Positions 1-7,741 of a stretch of 64,000 nt of DNA are shown here, in pieces. Location of the stretch: the NCBI RefSeq assembly GCF_002368295.1, contig NZ_AP018248.1:5500231-5564230 (forward strand), in the 5' to 3' direction. The DNA is from Tolypothrix tenuis PCC 7101 (GTDB lineage Bacteria; Cyanobacteriota; Cyanobacteriia; Cyanobacteriales; Nostocaceae). The notes under the pieces were generated by a model, which did no database searches, was not told where the DNA came from, and was given only the letters and a program-made list of their open reading frames with translations. The position numbers and the translations under genes were made by a program. Each line of letters begins with the position of its first letter. The stretch's first letter is position 1.

Positions 1-2
1 CG

Positions 3-2459
3 ATCGCTGCTTATACTGCTGCTTTAACTGTCTACACCAGAGAAGCTTTGCCTCAAGCTTGGGCAATGACGCAAAATAATCTCGCAGCAGCCTACGGGAA
101 TAGAGTCAAAGGAGACAGGGCAGAGAATATCGAAAATGCGATCGCTGCTTCTACTGCTGCTTTAACTGTCTACACCAGAGAAGCTTTGCCTCAACATTGG
201 GCAGAAACGCAAAATAATCTTGCAGCAGCCTACGGGGATAGAGTCAAAGGAGACAGGGCAGAGAATATCGAAAATGCGATCGCTGCTTATACTGCTGCTT
301 TAACTGTCTACACCAGAGAAGCGTTGCCTCAAGCTTGGGCAATGACGCAAAATAATCTCGCAATTGCCTACATGGAGAGAATTAAGGGAGATACGGCAGA
401 GAATATCGAAAATGCGATCGCAGCTTTTACTGCTGCTTTAACTGTCAGAACTAGAGAAGCTTTGCCGCAACATTGGGCAGAAACGCAAAATAATCTTGCA
501 GCAGCCTACGGGGATAGAATCAAAGGAGACAAGGCAGAGAATATCGAAAATGCGATCGCAGCTTTTACTGCTGCTTTAACTGTCAGAACTAGAGAAGCTT
601 TGCCGCAACATTGGGCAGAAACGCAAAATAATCTTGCAGCAGCCTACGGGGATAGAATCAAAGGAGACAGGGCAGATAACATCGAAAATGCAATCGCAGC
701 TTATACTGCTGCTTTAACTGTCTTCACCAGGGAAGCTTTGCCTGAAGACCATGCAGAATCTTTGGGGAGACTCGGAATTGCTTACCAAAACAGTAACCAG
801 TTTACCTCAGCTTACTATCAGTTTAAATCTGCCATTGACACAGTAGAATCTTTACGGTCAGAAATCGTTTCTGGGGAGGAAAGCAAGCGCAAGCAAGCGG
901 AATCCTTTAACCAAGTTTATAGCCGCATGGTAGAAGTTTGCCTAGAATTAGCTAATATCACCGAAGCAATTGAATATGTTGAACGTAGTAAAACCCGCAA
1001 TTTAGTTGAACAAATCCTCGAACGTGACTCTAAAACCATCTTTTCTCCAGAAGTATTCACTCAACTAGAAAAATACAGGGATGAAATAGCCGTAGGACAA
1101 TATCAAATCCAAAATGGCAAAGCTGAAAATCCCAAATTCCTTGCACAACATCTCCAACAGTTGCGAAAGCAGCGTAATGAATTGCAAAACCAATACTTAC
1201 CTGTCGGTTATGGTTTCAAATTCGACTCATTTCAAGCTTCTTTGGATGAGCATACAGCTATTATCGAGTGGTATATTCTCAACGATAAAATTCTGGTGTT
1301 TATTGTCACAGCTACAGGAGAAGTTACTGTTTGGCAATCACAACCAGAAGACCGAGAAGCTTTATATGATTGGGTAAATCAATATTTACAAAACTACTAC
1401 TATCAAAAAGACCAATGGCTGAATAACTTAGGGGAAGAACTCAAAGAATTAGCTTCGATTCTGCACATTGATGAAATATTAACCCAGATACCAAAGCACT
1501 GCGATCAACTCATCTTAATTCCCCATCAATTCCTGCACTTATTCCCCCTTCATACACTCCCAGTAAATCAAAATTCTGAAAATTCGTCTTGTCTTCTAGA
1601 TTTATTTGCTGGTGGTGTCAGCTATGCACCTAGCTGTCAACTACTGCAACAGGTACAACAGCGCAAACGTCCTGATTTTCAATTCCTATTTGCAATTCAA
1701 AACCCCACAGAAGACCTGAATTACACCGATTTAGAAGTACAAGTTATTCAAAGTTACTTTAATACTGCCAACGTCCTGAAAAAAACAGCAGCGACACTCA
1801 CGGCTATTAATAATTCTGACTTAAATACTTATCACTGCGCCCACTTTAGCTGTCACGGATATTTTAACTTCATAAATCCCAGTCAATCAGCCCTAATTTT
1901 GGCAAATGCACCCGTAGCTGACACAGTTCCACAAGCAAATACAGAACGTTATCTGAATTTACGGGCAGGGGAAACCCACGATTTAGACAAATGCCTTACC
2001 CTAGATAAAATCTTCAGTCTCAAATTAGAAAAATGTCGCCTCGTCACCCTTTCCGCCTGCGAAACTGGATTGATTGATTTTCAAAATGCCAGCGATGAAT
2101 ATATTGGTTTACCTAGCGGTTTTCTGTTAGCTGGTAGTCAAGCTGTAGTTAGTAGTTTGTGGACTGTCAGCGATTTATCTACAGCATTTTTGATGATGAA
2201 ATTTTATGAAAATCTGCAAACAATAAATACTGTCTCTTTAGCACTCAATCAAGCACAGCAGTGGTTGCGAAATTTGACAACAGAAGAATTTGAAGCACTG
2301 TTAGTTAAATATCATCCACAAATCAAAGAAATTTTTGCTCAACTTGAAGAAGATGAGCAGATACTTGCTGAGGAATATTTATTACAGGCTAAAAATCGTA
2401 AGCCATATCCTTTTAAAAATCCTTTCTATTGGGCAGCTTTCACCGCCACAGGAGTTTAA
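3..2459 (+). CDS. TPR-repeat CHAT-domain protease-like protein (5' end outside window)
   Basis: The frame is open from the first in-frame base, so the gene begins upstream. The N-terminal part is a run of 46-residue TPR-like repeats (NIENAIAA, ALTV, TREALPQ, W, TQNNLA, AY, KGD). They recur every 138 bp exactly (units begin near 126, 264, 402, 540 and 678) and are nearly identical in DNA. A coiled linker follows, then a C-terminal CHAT domain, a caspase-like cysteine peptidase fold. The likely catalytic His is in FSCHGYF (codon 1854-1856) and the likely Cys in SACETG (codon 2058-2060). There is no visible signal peptide, but the start is missing. CHAT-TPR proteins of this type are common in multicellular cyanobacteria and mostly have unknown substrates. 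Its stop overlaps by 4 bp the stop of the convergent gene at 2456-2830. The domain call is firm; the substrate is unknown. Confidence 0.88.
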   Translation: MAAYTAALTVYTREALPQAWAMTQNNLAAAYGNRVKGDRAENIENAIAASTAALTVYTREALPQHWAETQNNLAAAYGDRVKGDRAENIENAIAAYTAALTVYTREALPQAWAMTQNNLAIAYMERIKGDTAENIENAIAAFTAALTVRTREALPQHWAETQNNLAAAYGDRIKGDKAENIENAIAAFTAALTVRTREALPQHWAETQNNLAAAYGDRIKGDRADNIENAIAAYTAALTVFTREALPEDHAESLGRLGIAYQNSNQFTSAYYQFKSAIDTVESLRSEIVSGEESKRKQAESFNQVYSRMVEVCLELANITEAIEYVERSKTRNLVEQILERDSKTIFSPEVFTQLEKYRDEIAVGQYQIQNGKAENPKFLAQHLQQLRKQRNELQNQYLPVGYGFKFDSFQASLDEHTAIIEWYILNDKILVFIVTATGEVTVWQSQPEDREALYDWVNQYLQNYYYQKDQWLNNLGEELKELASILHIDEILTQIPKHCDQLILIPHQFLHLFPLHTLPVNQNSENSSCLLDLFAGGVSYAPSCQLLQQVQQRKRPDFQFLFAIQNPTEDLNYTDLEVQVIQSYFNTANVLKKTAATLTAINNSDLNTYHCAHFSCHGYFNFINPSQSALILANAPVADTVPQANTERYLNLRAGETHDLDKCLTLDKIFSLKLEKCRLVTLSACETGLIDFQNASDEYIGLPSGFLLAGSQAVVSSLWTVSDLSTAFLMMKFYENLQTINTVSLALNQAQQWLRNLTTEEFEALLVKYHPQIKEIFAQLEEDEQILAEEYLLQAKNRKPYPFKNPFYWAAFTATGV
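126..750 (+). repeat. 138-bp in-frame tandem repeat array
   Basis: Four full 138-bp units and a partial fifth lie inside the CHAT-TPR gene, and the array continues to the window edge upstream. The spacing between equivalent AATATCGAAAATGC starts is 138 bp each time. Synonymous positions are conserved between units, which points to recent duplication or gene conversion rather than only protein-level constraint. Confidence 0.9.
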
Positions 2460-2830
2460 GATTCTGAATCGGGAACCTGGCAAAATTTTTTTACCCCTAT
2501 TTTAAAAGCATAAATGGCAACTACACTTGCCAATCCTGGAGGAATAGCAGCACTTATTGCTAAGGGTTCTAGAACAATAGGTATTATCCCTGCTGCCAAT
2601 ACCTCTCTAAACTCTTCTTGGCAGATTATCTTGCGGGACTTTTCTAACAAATCGTCCAAAATATTTGATTTTCTGGATGGTTCATAACCAGCCCTTATTG
2701 CCAATATTTTAGCTGCTGTCTCTAAATTTCCATTACGCTGCTCAATGAGATCAAGAGTATCAAGAGCATCTTGATTATCCGCCAACTGACTGCGAAAATG
2801 AGTAATTTCCTCTGGTGTTAAGGTAAGCAT
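2456..2830 (-). CDS. hypothetical protein with C-terminal hydrophobic hairpin
   Basis: This is a 124-residue protein of unknown function. The N-terminal ~70 residues are charged and helical (starting MLTLTPEEITHF). From about residue 78 to 112 there is a hydrophobic, Gly/Pro/Ala-rich stretch (AAGIIPIVLEPLAISAAIPP, then a second segment) that could be one or two membrane helices or a buried hairpin. It is convergent with the CHAT gene and the two stop codons overlap by 4 bp. Small proteins of this look are common beside CHAT genes in cyanobacteria, but I recognise no named family. A link to the CHAT protein is an inference from position only. Confidence 0.6.
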   Translation of the reverse strand: MLTLTPEEITHFRSQLADNQDALDTLDLIEQRNGNLETAAKILAIRAGYEPSRKSNILDDLLEKSRKIICQEEFREVLAAGIIPIVLEPLAISAAIPPGLASVVAIYAFKIGVKKFCQVPDSES

Positions 2831-2967
2831 TTAAGAGTTTTAAATAGTAAATATACGGAATAATCAGCAATTATACATCTCATGTCTAATCTACAGACAT
2901 GGATCTGACACTACATTAACAATAGGAACAACTTTGCTGTGCGATCGCGGAAATTTTTGCACATCCG

Positions 2968-3249
2968 TTAACCTGGCTGTAAAAACTCAACTTTGGGTAA
3001 CAAAGGATCAGTCACAATACCGATACCGTTAAAACCCCAACGCTTGAGTAAACTATTTATCTGTGTACCAGGAATAGATTCTACAGAAAAGCGATTTGCT
3101 ACCTCTGCGGCGTGGGTATTGAGATAGCTAAGAGCATCAAAGTTTTCTTTAAATAACAACAGATAACCCGATGCTTCAGCATTGGGACGAGCCGTTAAAT
3201 AACGACCATCAGATTTAGAACGTACCAAATAATAAACTTCGGAAAGCAT
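2968..3249 (-). CDS. conserved hypothetical protein, 93 aa
   Basis: A small soluble protein starting MLSEVYYLVRSKSDGRYL, rich in Tyr and Leu, with no signal peptide or membrane segment. The composition and codon use look like a real gene and it fills the gap between its neighbours. It resembles short hypothetical proteins found widely in cyanobacteria, but I cannot assign a function. The ATG lies just downstream (on the minus strand) of purine-rich repeats. Confidence 0.6.
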   Translation of the reverse strand: MLSEVYYLVRSKSDGRYLTARPNAEASGYLLLFKENFDALSYLNTHAAEVANRFSVESIPGTQINSLLKRWGFNGIGIVTDPLLPKVEFLQPG

Positions 3250-3280
3250 GGAGACGGAAGGGAAGGGGGGACAAGGAGGA

Positions 3281-3389
3281 AGAGAGTAGGGGAGCAGAGG
3301 AAGCAGGGGAGCAGAGGAGAAATCCTTTTACCAATGACCAATTACCAATTACCAATGACCAATGACCAATTACCAATTACCAATTGCCT
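3281..3389. repeat. heptameric short tandem repeats (GAGCAGG and TTACCAA types)
   Basis: Two runs sit side by side: GGGGAGCAGAGGAAGCAGGG-type repeats at about 3286-3320 and TTACCAA/TGACCAA heptamers at about 3328-3389. The second run touches the stop codon of the permease gene on the minus strand. Such repeats are typical of heterocystous cyanobacteria. Confidence 0.85.
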
Positions 3390-4437
3390 AATTTAAATTC
3401 TCTAGGCGAATGCGTGGATCTGCAGCTTTGAGGAGTAAATCAGCGGCTAAATTCCCGATAATTAACAGTACTGCGCCCATGACTAAGCTTGCCATTAATA
3501 AATACAAGTCTTGAGCTTGTAAAGCCTGTAAAGTCAATCTTCCTAAACCAGGCCAGTTAAAAAACTGTTCGGCAATAAATGCACCGTTTAATAAGCCAGC
3601 TAACTCAAAACCCAACAAGGTAATTAAAGGGTTGATGGCATTACGCAGCGCGTGAACGTAAATGACTCGGTTTTCTGGTAATCCTTTGGCGCGTGCCGTT
3701 TGAATATAATCTTGACGCAGAACATCCAATAATTCGCCGCGAGTGATGCGTTGCAAACCAGCAAAACTGGTAATTGACAGTGCGATCGTTGGTAAAATCA
3801 TGTGCCAAGCAACATCGAGAACCCTGCCAAACCAATTCAATTCCCAGTGATTGATGCTAGTCATGTCACCCACAGGAAAAATAGGTGAGGTGACTTGGGC
3901 GACAATCAGCAAGAATAGGGCAGTGATAAAACTGGGGAATCCTTGCCCAGCATAGCTAATTACCTGTAAAACCCGGTCAACCAGCTTATTTTGCTTCACT
4001 GCAGCAACAATCCCTAAAGGAATAGCGATCGCCCATGTCACAATTAAAGAAGCGATCGCTAATAGCAACGTTGCCTGTATGCGTTCTCCTAACAGCGAAG
4101 CTACCGAGCGTTGGTACACAAAACTTGTGCCAAAATCACCTTTGCTAAAGATGCGCCACAGCCAAAACCCAAATTGCTCCGGCCAGGACTTATCCAAACC
4201 AAACTGGCGCTTGATTTCCTCGATTCTTTCCGGGGAAATTTTAGGGTTTTGCCGTAATGTATCTACATAATCCCCTGGAGCCAACTGAATAATGAAAAAT
4301 GACAATGCAGATGCCAAAAATAAAGTCAGTAGCGCCTGTAATAGCCTTTTCATTACATAAATAAAAGTCTCGCTCGTGACTAGCCTAATTAGCCAGTCTC
4401 GACTTGTCTCCAGAGAAATTTTTGTAGAAGATGTCAT
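3388..4437 (-). CDS. ABC transporter permease, DppB/OppB family
   Basis: An integral inner-membrane subunit of a peptide/nickel-type ABC importer, 349 aa and close to the family length. The first membrane helix (RLLQALLTLFLASALSFFII) is followed by APGDYV, the typical DppB/OppB start. About five further helices follow. The cytoplasmic EAA loop that contacts the ATPase is seen as GELLDVLRQDYIQTARAKGL. The N-terminus carries about 27 extra residues before the usual start, so an internal Met (VMKRLL) is possible. No binding protein, DppC partner or ATPase is adjacent, a scattered arrangement that occurs in cyanobacteria. The transported solute cannot be told from this subunit. Confidence 0.88.
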   Translation of the reverse strand: MTSSTKISLETSRDWLIRLVTSETFIYVMKRLLQALLTLFLASALSFFIIQLAPGDYVDTLRQNPKISPERIEEIKRQFGLDKSWPEQFGFWLWRIFSKGDFGTSFVYQRSVASLLGERIQATLLLAIASLIVTWAIAIPLGIVAAVKQNKLVDRVLQVISYAGQGFPSFITALFLLIVAQVTSPIFPVGDMTSINHWELNWFGRVLDVAWHMILPTIALSITSFAGLQRITRGELLDVLRQDYIQTARAKGLPENRVIYVHALRNAINPLITLLGFELAGLLNGAFIAEQFFNWPGLGRLTLQALQAQDLYLLMASLVMGAVLLIIGNLAADLLLKAADPRIRLENLN

Positions 4438-4518
4438 ATGTTAGTCAAAGGTATTGGGATAAACCCCAATTAGAACAAGTGGTGTTCAAGAGTCAAGAAG
4501 CTGTAATTTTGATAATTT

Positions 4519-4537
4519 AGACTTTTGACTCTTGACT
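4519..4537. repeat. AGTCAAA-type heptamer repeat at the apt stop
   Basis: On the minus strand the last codons of apt (ATT GAA TAT TAG) run directly into TCAAGAGTCAAAAGTC, so the stop lies at the repeat edge. Confidence 0.7.
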
Positions 4538-5054
4538 AATATTCAATCAAGGAGATAATCGGCACATCTGGCAGATATTTACGTCCTTGTAAATCTCTTA
4601 GCTCGATAATAAACCCAAAGCCTAATAATTCGCAGCCAATCTTCTCGACTAATTTTGCTGTTGCACTCGCAGTTCCACCTGTGGCTATCAAATCGTCCAC
4701 AATCAAAACTCGGCTACCTGGAGGTAACGCATCCTGATGCACTTCCAACGAATCAGTGCCGTACTCCAAATCATATTCAACGGAGTGAACTGCTGCTGGT
4801 AACTTCCCCTTTTTCCGTGCGGGAATAAAACCAGCGCCTAATTTGTAAGCTAAAGGAGAGCCAAAAATAAAACCGCGTGACTCCATCCCCACAATGTAAT
4901 CCGCATTCAGTCCATTGTTGATGCACTGTAGGGCAAAGAAGTCAATAGTGTAGCGTAAACCGTCAGGATCGCGCAGCAGCGTCGTGATATCTCGAAAGAC
5001 AATTCCTGGTTTGGGAAAATCTGGTATTTCACGAATTAGAGACTTTAAATCCAT
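4536..5054 (-). CDS. apt: adenine phosphoribosyltransferase
   Basis: Makes AMP from adenine and phosphoribosyl diphosphate (purine salvage, cytosol). The 172-aa length is the usual one for Apt. Visible family features are the N-terminal IPDFPKPGIVFRDITTLL block, the MESRGFIFG segment and the PRPP-binding loop VLIVDDLIATGGTA at about residues 125-138. The start ATG at 5054 gives the canonical MDLKSLIREIPDFP terminus. It is transcribed alone. The permease gene follows about 100 bp downstream on the same strand and shows no functional link. Confidence 0.96.
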   Translation of the reverse strand: MDLKSLIREIPDFPKPGIVFRDITTLLRDPDGLRYTIDFFALQCINNGLNADYIVGMESRGFIFGSPLAYKLGAGFIPARKKGKLPAAVHSVEYDLEYGTDSLEVHQDALPPGSRVLIVDDLIATGGTASATAKLVEKIGCELLGFGFIIELRDLQGRKYLPDVPIISLIEY

Positions 5055-5494
5055 AAAAATCGCTCTTAGGGATTAATAATTGGGCATGGGAGATGGGGCA
5101 TTGGGCATTGTTGATTTCTTTCTTGACTATTGAGCGCTGAGATCCCCTACTTTTTGTAATTCCTCATCCCTAGTCCCCAGTCCCCAATTCCCGATACCTG
5201 ACAAATCGTACACTATAATGTCATACGCTGGGGATCGAAGCTCAAGCTTGGCGATCCATTGACGATAACTTGAATCTAACTCAAGCTAGGGATGGAATTG
5301 CACTACCAAGTGAGGTTGATACACTTATATGTTAAAAACATAAATTTAAGTATACGGAAACCTTGGAGTTCAAGAAGTAAGTAATGTATATATCAAGCAT
5401 TACTACGACTGCTACAAGCCTTATGTTTTTGTATGGCTATTTATCTTAAATTAGTTTTACCTAGTCTGTCGGAAGCGCACAAGGTATCTATAGA
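5055..5494. other. intergenic region with short repeats, divergent promoters
   Basis: This 440-bp gap lies between divergent genes apt and the DUF3038 gene. It holds GGGGCAT/GGGCATT heptamers (about 5079-5112) and CCCCAGT/CCCCAAT repeats (about 5165-5200). The rest is AT-rich and must contain both promoters. I see no convincing operator or RNA. Confidence 0.6.
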
Positions 5495-6121
5495 ATGAAT
5501 GTCTCCGCTAGTTTAACGCCGTTTAACAGTCCTACTCCCTCGTCATTGCCTATGATTCTGGATACCTTACCCGATCCGGCGACAGAGGGGCAACTATGTC
5601 CCCGAAGAACTCGGGTACAAATCGATTTAATTTTACTGGCAATTGAAGCTTTAGAACTGGGTGGTTCGGAAGCTATTTTGGCTTTTGCAGATGAATTGGA
5701 ATTAAAAGGAATTATCAAAGATAGGGTAAATTTATGGCGAATGCGTAGTTCTAACCCGCTACGAAGAGCGCATATGCGTCGCCCTTTAACTATTATGGAA
5801 GCAAAAGCATTGGTAGTAATTGCTTGCTATATAGCTAGACGTTTAACAGTAGTTATTCGTCAGTTATTGATGATTTATCAACAAATGAATGAAAAGCAAC
5901 TACCACTGGAACAAAATCTTAGACTATCTAATTATTTAGAGCGGTTTAGAACGCATTTTAAGAGTAGGATGAGTTCCCGCCGTTCTGGTTCATTAGCATT
6001 AACTTCTGACGAGAAATTAGATGAGCTAGCGATAAATTTATTAGGACAACTACTCTTCTGTACTGGCACAGCTGGAATGCAGCGGTTCTGGATCAGTCTT
6101 TTTGATGGGGAAGTAGAATGA
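5495..6121 (+). CDS. DUF3038 family protein
   Basis: A 208-aa protein that matches what I remember of the cyanobacterial DUF3038 family, always of unknown function. It is soluble and helix-rich, with a Pro/Ser-rich start, the block RRTRVQIDLILLAIEALELG (about residues 37-56) and basic stretches (LRRAHMRRPLTIMEAKALV). It contains no catalytic motif that I recognise. Its TGA overlaps the ATG of the next gene (ATGA at 6118-6121), so the two are translationally coupled and probably act together. The ATG at 5495 is the only good start. Confidence 0.8.
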   Translation: MNVSASLTPFNSPTPSSLPMILDTLPDPATEGQLCPRRTRVQIDLILLAIEALELGGSEAILAFADELELKGIIKDRVNLWRMRSSNPLRRAHMRRPLTIMEAKALVVIACYIARRLTVVIRQLLMIYQQMNEKQLPLEQNLRLSNYLERFRTHFKSRMSSRRSGSLALTSDEKLDELAINLLGQLLFCTGTAGMQRFWISLFDGEVE

Positions 6122-7647
6122 ATATTCAACGTAAGTACAGTCTACCTAATTGCACGTTGCTTTTAGAAGGTTTAAGCGATGCCAGCCGGGCTGCACATTT
6201 TCAAGAAATGCGCCCGGAATTATCAATATTGGTCAATGCAGAATGCTATTTATCTAGTTATAATCAACCCCTAGTGGGAGGAAGAGAATTTTTTGAAAGT
6301 TTGGTGAGAGCAGTTAGTGGCTACGCTCAAGAATTCCTGAGTAACGTCCCCAATCCCCAAGCTCATAATCAAGATTCAGAGTTAGTAGAATTACAAAAAC
6401 TAGACATTAACCGACACAGGTTAATAGTGCATTCTGAGGATGAATCTCAAGGTTTTAATTCTAACCCTAACAATAACAAAGAGCCGATTCAAATTGATTT
6501 AAATACAGTACAGTTATTCGATTTAGTAGAAGCGGTAGATCAGTTTTTTGCTGACACCCAAACTTTACCAGAGCTATCTCTAGAATTACAACCAGTTACA
6601 AGAAGAAATAGTGTTGCTAATCAAGCTGTATTAAAGCAGGCAGTGCCTGCTACTATAGGGGTTTCGAGTTTGGCTGTTGCAGCACTCACCTTAAGCTTGA
6701 TTCCATCTCCGCAACTACGTACACCAGAGTCAAATACACAAAATCCCACTAGCTCCACAACACCTAACGTTACACCCAGCGCTACACCTGCGGCGGCTGA
6801 AACTACCACACCCGCAGCAGCTGTTACGCCTACAACTTCCCCCAATGCAACATCTACACCAATAGCGGCGGTAACACCAACACCCTCATCAGAAATTACA
6901 CCCACACCAATAGCGGCGGTAACACCAACACCTACTCCTACAACAACACCTGAAGTTAAAGATTTAGAAAAACTTTTAACTACTGTACCGGAAATTACCG
7001 ATCCATCGAAACTACGGGCATTGAACCGTCAATTGTATAACCAAATTAATCCGGCTTGGACTAATCGTGCTGAATTATCAGAGGATGTGGTTTATCGTGT
7101 AGGTGTCGCAGCCGACGGTGCCATCATTGGCTATAAAGCCGTGAATCAAAAGGCAAATGACGAAATACAAAAAACTCCTCTACCCAACCTACTTTACAAT
7201 CCTGCTACCCGAGGCGCGATTCAAAACGAACCAATTGCTCAATACAGAGTTGTGTTGACAAAAACAGGAGTACTGGAAGTTAGCCCTTGGCGTGGGTATG
7301 CTAAAACACCAGAGGTTGTGGGGGCAAAAATTACTGATGCTAAGACAGTTAATGATTTAAGCCAGAAGTTATATGGCACAGTACGGCAAAGCTGGGGAGG
7401 TACCCCCACCTTTGAAAGATATTTGAAGTATCGGGTGGCGGTCAACAAAGATGGTGCGATCGCAGACTATGAGCCGCTCAATCAAGTCGCCTATGATTAT
7501 GCTCGGGAAACTCCCCTACCTCAATTGCTACAACAGGCTCAAGGTTCAAATTTAGTTGCACCTAACACCAAAGAACCTCTAGCCCACTTCCAACTCATAT
7601 TTCAGCCAAGTGGCAAATTAGAAATCACTCCTTGGCGTGGATATTAA
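6118..7647 (+). CDS. DUF4335 family membrane-anchored protein
   Basis: A 509-aa protein, second in a two-gene operon with DUF3038 and overlapping it by 4 bp. Residues 1-140 form the DUF4335-like N-domain (starts MNIQRKYSLPNCTLLLEGLS). A single hydrophobic segment near residues 178-195 (TIGVSSLAVAALTLSLI) is the likely membrane anchor. A low-complexity Thr/Pro/Ala linker of about 80 residues follows. The C-terminal half is two copies of a ~115-residue domain, each ending in a PWRGY motif (once internally, once at the C-terminus). This architecture suggests a cytosolic N-domain and a periplasmic repeat domain, or the reverse. The function is unknown. Confidence 0.8.
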   Translation: MNIQRKYSLPNCTLLLEGLSDASRAAHFQEMRPELSILVNAECYLSSYNQPLVGGREFFESLVRAVSGYAQEFLSNVPNPQAHNQDSELVELQKLDINRHRLIVHSEDESQGFNSNPNNNKEPIQIDLNTVQLFDLVEAVDQFFADTQTLPELSLELQPVTRRNSVANQAVLKQAVPATIGVSSLAVAALTLSLIPSPQLRTPESNTQNPTSSTTPNVTPSATPAAAETTTPAAAVTPTTSPNATSTPIAAVTPTPSSEITPTPIAAVTPTPTPTTTPEVKDLEKLLTTVPEITDPSKLRALNRQLYNQINPAWTNRAELSEDVVYRVGVAADGAIIGYKAVNQKANDEIQKTPLPNLLYNPATRGAIQNEPIAQYRVVLTKTGVLEVSPWRGYAKTPEVVGAKITDAKTVNDLSQKLYGTVRQSWGGTPTFERYLKYRVAVNKDGAIADYEPLNQVAYDYARETPLPQLLQQAQGSNLVAPNTKEPLAHFQLIFQPSGKLEITPWRGY

Positions 7648-7699
7648 TGAGAAAGGAGAAAACAGTGAACAGAAAAGACAAGGTAAGGTAAGGGAGACA

Positions 7700-7741
7700 A
7701 GAAGGAGAACTCTTGACTTTTGACTTTTGACTCTTGACTCT
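7700..7741. repeat. TTGACTY heptamer repeats
   Basis: A run of CTTGACT/TTTGACT heptamers ends right at the stop codon (TAA, minus strand) of the penicillin-binding protein gene. On the minus strand it reads AGAGTCAAGAGTCAAAAGTC. Confidence 0.8.
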
